Source of the DNA: a bacterium
GTDB lineage: Bacteria; Krumholzibacteriota; Krumholzibacteria; LZORAL124-64-63
DNA: 5,057 nucleotides
NCBI GenBank assembly: GCA_021767885.1
Contig: JAASSM010000196.1
Coordinates: forward strand, 1 to 5,057
Direction of reading: 5' to 3'
The notes under the pieces were generated by a model. It saw only the letters and a program-made list of their open reading frames with translations. It was not told the origin of the DNA and searched no databases. The position numbers and the translations under genes were made by a program. Shown here one piece after another: positions 1-5,057 of the stretch (position 1 is the stretch's first letter; every line of letters starts with the position of its first letter).

Positions 1-40
1 CCGCATCAAGCGCCAGCTCGACGGCCACCGGAGCGACTGA
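1..40 (+). CDS. C-terminal end of an unidentified upstream gene (partial)
   Basis: Reading from base 2, the window opens with codons giving RIKRQLDGHRSD followed by TGA at 38-40. The short, charged, hydrophilic tail is what a protein C-terminus often looks like, and the next gene begins 115 bases later on the same strand. Only 12 residues are visible, so neither family nor function can be given. The other two forward frames also stay open here, so the frame choice rests on the plausible tail and the hairpin that starts at this stop codon. Confidence 0.4.
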   Translation, partial: RIKRQLDGHRSD

Positions 41-57
41 TCCGGATCGCCGGATCA
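38..57 (+). terminator. Hairpin overlapping the upstream stop codon, possible terminator
   Basis: TGATCCGG and CCGGATCA form a perfect 8-bp inverted repeat around a 4-base loop (ATCG), and the left arm contains the TGA stop of the upstream reading frame. There is no T-run after it, so it is not a classical intrinsic terminator. It could stabilise the 3' end of the upstream message or act with the second hairpin just downstream. Chance hairpins are common at this GC content. Confidence 0.3.
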
Positions 58-66
58 TGCTCCGCG

Positions 67-89
67 GCGCCGGGCCGAGCGGCCGGCGC
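67..89 (+). repeat. GC-rich inverted repeat (second intergenic hairpin)
   Basis: GCGCCGG at 67-73 pairs perfectly with CCGGCGC at 83-89. With one bulged G, two more C-G pairs can form inside, leaving a GAGC tetraloop. No T-run follows. With the hairpin at 38-57 this makes two stem-loops in tandem between the upstream stop and the next gene, which would suit a transcript end or a pause site, but all-GC stems also arise by chance in such DNA. Confidence 0.25.
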
Positions 90-143
90 TCAAGCCGTTC
101 CCGGCGCGGCCGAACCTGAGACCAGCGAGAACCGTGTCCCGGC

Positions 144-147
144 GAGG
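144..147 (+). promoter_or_regulatory. Ribosome binding site for the GAF-domain protein
   Basis: GAGG lies eight bases before the ATG at 156, within normal Shine-Dalgarno spacing. It supports this ATG as the start. I could not find a convincing -35/-10 pair between 41 and 143, so the promoter of this gene is either upstream of the window or not of the sigma70 consensus type. Confidence 0.55.
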
Positions 148-155
148 CAGAGATC

Positions 156-2495
156 ATGACCGAGCCCATCACCATCGTCCTGGGTGCCCCCGGCGAGGCG
201 GAGTTGCCGCTGCTCGCCGACCTCGGCGCGCGCGACGACGTCGTGATCCTCGGCGTGGTGGACCCCACCGGCGTGGCCCTCGGCGGATCCATCGCCGAGA
301 TCATGGGGCTGCCGGTGGTGCGGGACCTGGACGACCTCCCCGGACTGGCCGCGCGCCTGCGTCAGGACGATGCGCCGCGGCCCCTGCTGGTGCTGCCCGG
401 ATCCGGCGGCGGCGTGGCGGCCGCGCTCGCCGAGGCAGCCCGCCACCGGGGCCTGCTCACCGTCCGCACCGACGATCTCCGCGCGCGCCTGTTCGGCCGC
501 ACGCCACGGGCCGCCCCCGCACCACCCACCCCGCCGTCGCGGCCGGGCCTGGAGGAGATCGAGCGCGAGAGCGCCGCCCTGCAGGCCGCCATCGACGACC
601 TCGAGGACGCCCTCGCCGGCGATACCATCCTGCGGCGCCTGCTGGACCTCTGCACCGGCGCCGTCGGCGCCAGCGGTGGATCCATCATGCTGTTCGACGA
701 GGCCAGCAACGAGCTCTACATCGCCTATGCCGTGGGCCTCAGCGAGGGCACGCTGCACAGCACGCGGGTGGCCCTGGGCGAGGGTATCGCCGGCCGCGTG
801 GCGCGCACCCGGGAAGCGCAGCTGGTCACCGGACAGCAGTCCTCCGCCAGCCGGCGCCGCGACCGCCCCGACATCGCCACCGCCATCTGCACGCCCCTGG
901 TGGCCGGCGACCGGTTGCTGGGCGTGCTCAACGTCTCCACGCGGACGGGCCAGCCGGCGCTCACGGCGGCGGACCGCGACCTGCTCGGCGGCCTCGCGCT
1001 GCGTCTCGGCCGCATCCTCGACGGCGTGCAGCAGCTGCAGCGCCAGCGGACCAGCCGGATGTTCGATCTCACCGAGCAGCAGCTGCGCCGTCTGGCCGGG
1101 TCGCACCGCGATCTGCCGGGCATGCTGGCCGCGTGGGCGGAGACCCTGGCGGTGACCGCGGAGTCGGCCCGGGTCAGCCTGGCCGTCCCCTGCGAGGACG
1201 GCGGGCTGCTGGTGTGCGAGGGGGCGCCCGGAGAACCGCCGCGGCACTGGTACGAGCCCCTGCGCAATCCGGCCTGGATCGAGGTGCTGGGCAGCGCCGC
1301 ACCCCTGGTCATGCGCGAGGACCCGCCCGGCGGGACCGCCAGGGACGGCACGGGCCCCGATTCCGGCCCCCTCACCGTGTTCTACCTGCCGGTGGGGCGG
1401 GATCCGGTGCGTGCGGGCCTCGCCGTCCAGTTCGCCGCCGCCGGCAACGCCCATGCCTTCCATGCGCTGGCCGGCGAGGCCGTCTTCCTCCTCGAGCGCC
1501 TGCTCACCGACCAGATCGACCATCACCGCGGCAGCGACCGCAGCACGCGGCTCGAGGCGCTCTCCCGGGTCACGGCGGAGCTCGCCGCCCACGACGGCAC
1601 GCCCGGCCAGTTCGGCGAGCGGCTCTGCGCCGCCGGCGTGGAGCTCACCGGCGCGCGCTTCTGCGTGGCGGTGGCCGATCTGGGCGATCAGGACCGACCC
1701 GTCCGGCTGGCCGGCGGCAACGCTCCGGAGGATGCGACCTGGCTGGCCGAACTCCCGCGCCTGGTCGCGGCCGCCTGCCCCGATGGCTGGCGGATCACCA
1801 CCCTCGAGACCGCCGGCGCCCCGCTGAGCGTGCTGGTGGCCCTCGCCACCGCCGGCGAGCCGGTTCCCGCCCTGGTCCTGGTGGGCAAGCAGCGCATCCA
1901 CGACCTCGACGGCCACGTCTTCACTCCCCTGGACGCCGAGCTCGTCGAGCCCCTGGCCGGCCTGCTCGGCCGGATCGTCGCCCCGGCCGAACCGGAGGAG
2001 CCGGGCCTGGCCGCCTTCGCCATGCTGCCCCTGGCGGCCGACATCGACACCGCCCGCCGCGGCGGCCTGCGCGACCGCGATCATGACGGCGAGGAACGGC
2101 TCCTGGACGACCTCACCCGCGAGCTCGACCGCTGCGATCGCTACCACAACGTCTGCGGCCTGGTGCTCCTGCGCGTGGGCCTGCCCCCGGACCAGGCCAG
2201 CGCCCTGCTGCTGGCCGCCGCGCGAGACCTGGCCCGCGACCTGCGGACCAGCGACCGGCTGTACTGCCTGCCCACCGCCGAGCTGGCCGTGGTGGTGCCC
2301 GAGGACGTGCGCCAGCTCGATCGCCTGCAGGGGCGGCTGGTGGCCGGCCTGCGCGGTCGCTGCGAGGAGCCCGTGCCGGAGATCACGGCCGCGCGGGTGG
2401 CCTATCCCGCGGCGGGCGGCCCCGCCGAGGCCCTCCTGCAACGCGTCCGCGAGCGCCTCGCACCGGCCGATCCGGGTTCCGCCGCGGCCCGTTGA
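156..2495 (+). CDS. Multidomain GAF sensor protein with Rossmann-like N-terminus and degenerate GGDEF-like C-terminus
   Basis: A 779-residue protein with no signal peptide or membrane segment, so probably cytoplasmic. Residues 5-115 look Rossmann-like: strand ITIVLG, a glycine turn (GAPGEAE), a second strand ending in VVDP, then GLPVVRDLDDLP and a PGSGGG turn. A Pro/Ala-rich linker (116-131) and a short predicted coiled coil (132-152) follow. Residues 158-288 are a good GAF domain, with ALGEGIAGRVA, then ICTPLVAGDRLLGVLNV and a final TAADRDLLGGLA helix. Residues 318-452 and 465-607 look like weaker GAF domains; the last ends with VLVGKQR and FTPLDAELVEPLAGLLG. Residues 645-768 follow the GGDEF plan (RELDRCDRY, SDRLYCLPTAELAVVVPE, ITAARVAYP), but the signature is PTAEL and the metal-binding aspartates are replaced, so cyclase activity is not expected. 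RxxD (R697-D700) is kept. The likely role is small-ligand sensing, possibly of c-di-GMP. Ligand, partner and output are unknown. No HTH, kinase or phosphatase domain is visible. Confidence 0.85.
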   Translation: MTEPITIVLGAPGEAELPLLADLGARDDVVILGVVDPTGVALGGSIAEIMGLPVVRDLDDLPGLAARLRQDDAPRPLLVLPGSGGGVAAALAEAARHRGLLTVRTDDLRARLFGRTPRAAPAPPTPPSRPGLEEIERESAALQAAIDDLEDALAGDTILRRLLDLCTGAVGASGGSIMLFDEASNELYIAYAVGLSEGTLHSTRVALGEGIAGRVARTREAQLVTGQQSSASRRRDRPDIATAICTPLVAGDRLLGVLNVSTRTGQPALTAADRDLLGGLALRLGRILDGVQQLQRQRTSRMFDLTEQQLRRLAGSHRDLPGMLAAWAETLAVTAESARVSLAVPCEDGGLLVCEGAPGEPPRHWYEPLRNPAWIEVLGSAAPLVMREDPPGGTARDGTGPDSGPLTVFYLPVGRDPVRAGLAVQFAAAGNAHAFHALAGEAVFLLERLLTDQIDHHRGSDRSTRLEALSRVTAELAAHDGTPGQFGERLCAAGVELTGARFCVAVADLGDQDRPVRLAGGNAPEDATWLAELPRLVAAACPDGWRITTLETAGAPLSVLVALATAGEPVPALVLVGKQRIHDLDGHVFTPLDAELVEPLAGLLGRIVAPAEPEEPGLAAFAMLPLAADIDTARRGGLRDRDHDGEERLLDDLTRELDRCDRYHNVCGLVLLRVGLPPDQASALLLAAARDLARDLRTSDRLYCLPTAELAVVVPEDVRQLDRLQGRLVAGLRGRCEEPVPEITAARVAYPAAGGPAEALLQRVRERLAPADPGSAAAR

Positions 2496-2520
2496 CGCAC
2501 CGTCGGGCGCGCCCTATCCT
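2492..2520 (+). promoter_or_regulatory. Sigma70-type promoter for mutL-miaA
   Basis: TTGACG at 2492-2497 (5 of 6 to the -35 consensus TTGACA) and TATCCT at 2515-2520 (4 of 6 to TATAAT) are separated by exactly 17 bases, the optimal spacing. The -35 box shares three bases with the TGA stop of the preceding gene. Transcription would begin near 2526-2528, about 50 bases before the mutL ATG. A 5-bp inverted repeat (GCCCT 2511-2515, AGGGC 2523-2527) brackets the -10 box, but it is too short to call an operator. Confidence 0.55.
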
Positions 2521-2575
2521 ACAGGGCCGACCGTCACCGCGGACCGGCCGCGACTCCCCAGCACCGAGCGTTTCC

Positions 2576-4411
2576 ATGCACGAACTGCCCGCCCCCATCC
2601 GGGTCCTCGACGACGCCACCATCGACCGCATCGCCGCCGGCGAGGTGGTCGAGCGGCCCGCGTCGGTGGTCAAGGAGCTCTGCGAGAACGCCCTCGACGC
2701 CGGCGCCACCAGCATCGGCATCGGGCTGCTGGAGGGAGGGCTGGCCCGGCTGAGCATCGAGGACGACGGGCACGGCATCCCCTTCCGCGAGTTGCCCCTG
2801 GCGGTCGAGCGGCACGCCACCAGCAAGATCACCTCGGCGGCGGACATCCTGCGCGTCGGGTCGTTCGGATTCCGCGGCGAAGCCCTGGCCTCCATCGCCT
2901 CGGTCAGCCGGCTGCGCCTGGTCAGCCGCTGCGAGGGCGAGCCGGTGGGGGGTCTCATCGAGCTGGACGGCGGCGCCATCCAGCGACGCGAACCGGCGCC
3001 CCGCAACCGCGGCACCACGGTCACCGTGGAGGATCTCTTCTACAACGTCCCCGCCCGGCGCAAGTTCATGAAGACCGCCCAGGCGGAGAAGCGGGCCATC
3101 GTCCGGGCGGTCACCGTCCTGGCCCTCGCCCACTGGGAGGTGCGGTGGCGTCTGCGCGAGGGCGAGAAGGTGCTGCTGGACCTGGCGCCGGTGGGCTCGT
3201 TGCCGCAGCGCGTGCGGGACCTGCTCGGGGGCTCGGTGAGCGACCATCTCGGCCGGTTCGAGAAGGAATCCGGCGGTTTCAGCGTGGCGGGCCTGGCGTC
3301 GCGCCCCACCTGGACGCGGGGCAACCGCGAGCAGCAGGTCGTCTACGTCAACCGCCGGCCCATCGAGAGCGCCACCCTCTCGCACGCCATCGCCCAGGCC
3401 TACCGCGAGGCCGTGCCGGTGGGCAAGCACCCGGTGGTGATCGCCTTCCTGCAGCTGCCGCCGGGGGAGGTGGACGTCAACGTCCATCCCGCCAAGACCG
3501 AGGTGCGGCTGCTGCTCGAGCGCCAGGTGTTCGGCCTGCTGCGGAGTGCCCTGGAGGAGGGGCTCGAGCTGCGCGACGCGGCCCACATGCGCCCCACCGT
3601 GGTGGCCGACGTGCCCGGCAGCAGCGACGTGCCGGTGCCCGGCTTCGCCGGCCAGGGCGCCGAGGCGGACTTCCTGCGGCAGCATTTCCAGCGCGGCGGC
3701 TCCGCGGGGCACGAGCACCGCGGCGTACCCGCCGGTCAGGGCGAGCTCTTCGGCGCCGCGGCCCTGCGTGGCGAGGAGGGGGCCGCCGGCGGCGCCGCGG
3801 ATCCCGCACCACCGACCGCCCGGGAGGCCAGCCTCCACCCGGCGCCGTTCTGGCAGCTGCATCGCACCTACATCGTCACGCAGATCCGTGGCGGCCTGGT
3901 GCTCATCGACCAGCACAACAGCCACGAGCGCATCCTCTACAACCAGGCCCGGCGCGCGCTCACCGGCCAGGACCGCACCCTGCCCACCCAGCAGCTGCTG
4001 TTCCCCGCCCACCTGGACCTGTCGCCCAGCCAGCTGCAGGCCTACCAGCAGAACCAGGAGGAGCTGGCCACCCTCGGCTTCCTGCTGCAACCGTTCGGCG
4101 GCCAGTCCATCCTGGTCCAGGGCATCCCCGCCGGCCTGAAGAACTGGAACGAGGGCCGCCTCCTGCTGGACATGCTGGACGACCTCGGCCGCGAGGACCC
4201 CCCGGCCAACGAGCAGCTCGACCACCTGCTGGCCACCTTCGCCTGCCATGGGGCGGTGCGGGCCGGCGAGCCGCTCACCGTGCCGGAGATGCAGAACCTG
4301 GTGGACCAGCTCTTCGCCACCGACCAGCCCCTGAGCTGTCCCCACGGACGCCCCACGCTCATCAACTTCACCCTCGAGGACCTGGAGAAGCGGTTTGGCC
4401 GCCGCAAGTGA
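2576..4411 (+). CDS. mutL: DNA mismatch repair protein MutL
   Basis: MutL is the GHKL-ATPase matchmaker of mismatch repair, linking MutS to strand incision and excision. The 611-residue length is typical. N-terminal motifs: IAAGEVVERPASVVKEL with catalytic Glu34 and Mg-binding Asn38 (E. coli Glu29, Asn33), DDGHGI (63-68), GFRGEAL (98-104), NRGTTVTVEDLFYNVPARRKF, VNRRPIES near 258, and HPAKTEVR with Lys307. Residues about 330-425 are a Gly/Ala-rich linker holding QGELF (388-392), a possible clamp motif. The C-terminal dimerisation domain is of the endonuclease type: DQH (445-447), Glu451, QQLLFP (472-477, regulatory/clamp site), ACH (556-558) and CPHGRPT (588-594). The usual DQHA-x2-E-x4-E motif reads DQHNSHERILYN, so the Ala and last Glu are replaced. 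ATG 2576 is chosen because it gives an N-terminus close to E. coli MutL. The in-frame TTG at 2492 would add 28 unconserved residues and lies in the promoter. Its own Shine-Dalgarno is weak (only GAG at 2566-2568). Confidence 0.97.
   Translation: MHELPAPIRVLDDATIDRIAAGEVVERPASVVKELCENALDAGATSIGIGLLEGGLARLSIEDDGHGIPFRELPLAVERHATSKITSAADILRVGSFGFRGEALASIASVSRLRLVSRCEGEPVGGLIELDGGAIQRREPAPRNRGTTVTVEDLFYNVPARRKFMKTAQAEKRAIVRAVTVLALAHWEVRWRLREGEKVLLDLAPVGSLPQRVRDLLGGSVSDHLGRFEKESGGFSVAGLASRPTWTRGNREQQVVYVNRRPIESATLSHAIAQAYREAVPVGKHPVVIAFLQLPPGEVDVNVHPAKTEVRLLLERQVFGLLRSALEEGLELRDAAHMRPTVVADVPGSSDVPVPGFAGQGAEADFLRQHFQRGGSAGHEHRGVPAGQGELFGAAALRGEEGAAGGAADPAPPTAREASLHPAPFWQLHRTYIVTQIRGGLVLIDQHNSHERILYNQARRALTGQDRTLPTQQLLFPAHLDLSPSQLQAYQQNQEELATLGFLLQPFGGQSILVQGIPAGLKNWNEGRLLLDMLDDLGREDPPANEQLDHLLATFACHGAVRAGEPLTVPEMQNLVDQLFATDQPLSCPHGRPTLINFTLEDLEKRFGRRK
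4384..4387 (+). promoter_or_regulatory. Ribosome binding site that fixes the TTG start of miaA
   Basis: GGAG within the last codons of mutL sits seven bases before TTG 4395. This spacing supports the TTG as the miaA start. It means ribosomes finishing mutL pass through the miaA initiation region, consistent with translational coupling. Confidence 0.5.
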
Positions 4412-5057
4412 GGCGGCGCCCATCTGCCCGGTGCTCGTGGGGCCCACCGCCGTCGGCAAGACCGGCCTGGTCACCGCCCTGGCGGCGGGGATCCCCATGG
4501 AGGTGATCTCCCTCGACAGCCGGCAGATCTACCACGGACTGCGCATCGGCACCGCCCAGCCCACCGCGGACGAGCAGGCGGCCTGCCCCCATCGGCTCGT
4601 GGACTTCCTGCCGCCGGAGGAGATCTACTCCGCCCAGCGCTTCCGGGAGGACTTCACGCGGATGTGGCCGCAGGTGGTCGCCCGTGGCCGGGTCCCCGTG
4701 CTGGTCGGTGGCGCCGGGTTCTACCTGCGCGCGGTGGCCGAGGGGCTGCTGCCGTTGCCCGCGGACGCCGAGGAGCGGTTGCCGGCGGTGCGCGAGGAGA
4801 TCGCCGCCCTGGAGCCGGCCGCGCTGGATGCCGAGCTGGCCCGGGTGGACCCCGCCAGCGCGGCGCGCCTGCACCCCAACGACCGCTACCGCCGTCAGCG
4901 CGCCCTGGAGATCCACCGCCTCGCGGGCCGGCCCCTCACTGAGATCACCGCGGACCAGGCGCCCGATCCGGCCTGCGGCCTCGCGTTCCCGGTGGTCCGC
5001 CTCGAGCGCTCCACCGCCGAGCTGGACCGGCGCATCGCCGCGCGCACGCAGCAGATG
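4395..5057 (+). CDS. miaA: tRNA dimethylallyltransferase MiaA (N-terminal part, runs off the window)
   Basis: MiaA transfers a dimethylallyl group from DMAPP to N6 of adenine 37, next to the anticodon, in tRNAs reading UNN codons; it acts in the cytoplasm. The frame is open for 221 codons to the window end; the family is usually about 300-320 residues, so roughly the last third is missing. Visible motifs: P-loop GPTAVGKT (16-23), ISLDSRQIYHGLRIGTAQP with the expected catalytic Asp41, CPHRLVDF, YSAQRFREDF, VLVGGAGFYLRA (102-113), and ARLHPNDRYRRQRALEIHRLAG of the tRNA-binding part. The start is TTG 4395: it has a Shine-Dalgarno at seven bases and puts 15 residues before the P-loop, almost as in E. 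coli (16). The next candidate, GTG 4431, would leave only three. The gene overlaps mutL by 17 bases in another frame. The family's usual GGTG is GGAG here (Ala107). Confidence 0.94.
   Translation, partial: MAAASEAAPICPVLVGPTAVGKTGLVTALAAGIPMEVISLDSRQIYHGLRIGTAQPTADEQAACPHRLVDFLPPEEIYSAQRFREDFTRMWPQVVARGRVPVLVGGAGFYLRAVAEGLLPLPADAEERLPAVREEIAALEPAALDAELARVDPASAARLHPNDRYRRQRALEIHRLAGRPLTEITADQAPDPACGLAFPVVRLERSTAELDRRIAARTQQM

Noticed and set aside
134..2086. 650-codon + strand frame overlapping the sensor gene
   Set aside because: Its product is almost entirely Arg, Pro, Gly and Ala with no domains, the typical shifted-frame shadow of a GC-rich gene.
90..2441. Long open frame of 783 codons on the minus strand, opposite the sensor gene
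   Set aside because: Very high GC removes stop codons from the antisense frame. The translation is low-complexity, rich in Gly, Ala, Gln and His, and has no recognisable motif, while the + frame has clear domains.
156..2495. Cysteines of the sensor protein as a metal- or redox-sensing cluster
   Set aside because: Eleven cysteines are spread singly through 779 residues with no CxxC or paired pattern, which is about ordinary frequency.
2492..2575. N-terminal extension of MutL from TTG 2492
   Set aside because: The 28 extra residues have no counterpart in MutL proteins, and the TTG lies in the -35 box of the predicted promoter. ATG 2576 gives the family's normal N-terminus.
2534..4498. Long open frame of 654 codons on the minus strand, opposite mutL
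   Set aside because: It is antisense to an unmistakable MutL, shows no domain and has a skewed composition. It is a GC artefact.
2083..4506. 807-codon + strand frame overlapping mutL
   Set aside because: A shifted-frame shadow with Arg/Pro/Gly-rich, motif-free translation. mutL in the other frame explains the DNA.
1..5057. CRISPR arrays, tRNA or rRNA genes, insertion sequences, phage or defence genes
   Set aside because: No spaced direct repeats, no tRNA-like cloverleaf, no transposase or integrase motifs and no compositional break were found. Nearly all of the window is accounted for by ordinary + strand genes.

Overview
This is a very GC-rich bacterial window (roughly 70% G+C by eye) with compact genes, all on the + strand. 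It covers the end of one gene, a complete multidomain sensor-type protein, a complete mutL and the first part of miaA. The neighbouring mutL-miaA pair is an old bacterial arrangement. MutL keeps most of the endonuclease-type C-terminal motifs, unlike the nuclease-less MutL of E. coli, so a close enterobacterial relative is unlikely. The sequence alone does not fix the phylum. A deep-branching GC-rich group is possible, but that is a guess.

Layout: (1) 1-40 holds the last 12 codons and stop of a gene that enters from the left. (2) 41-155 is intergenic, with two GC-rich hairpins and a Shine-Dalgarno for the next gene. (3) 156-2495 encodes a 779-residue, probably cytoplasmic protein. It has a Rossmann-like N-terminus, a proline-rich linker, a short coiled coil, one clear GAF domain, two weaker GAF-like regions and a degenerate GGDEF-like C-terminus. 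(4) 2496-2575 is a short spacer. A sigma70-type promoter begins in the preceding stop codon and puts the mutL transcript start about 50 bases before its ATG. (5) 2576-4411 is mutL. (6) 4395-5057 is the start of miaA, on a TTG codon inside the end of mutL, and it runs off the window.

mutL and miaA look like a translationally coupled housekeeping operon (mismatch repair and tRNA A37 prenylation) with its own promoter. The upstream sensor protein may read through into it but has no evident functional link.

The most interesting point is the C-terminus of the sensor protein. The GGDEF catalytic signature and metal-binding aspartates are gone, yet an RxxD motif sits exactly five residues before the former signature, where the c-di-GMP inhibitory site lies in diguanylate cyclases. 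Together with GAF domains this recalls PelD-type c-di-GMP receptors. The MutL also has a non-canonical endonuclease motif and a possible extra sliding-clamp motif in its linker.
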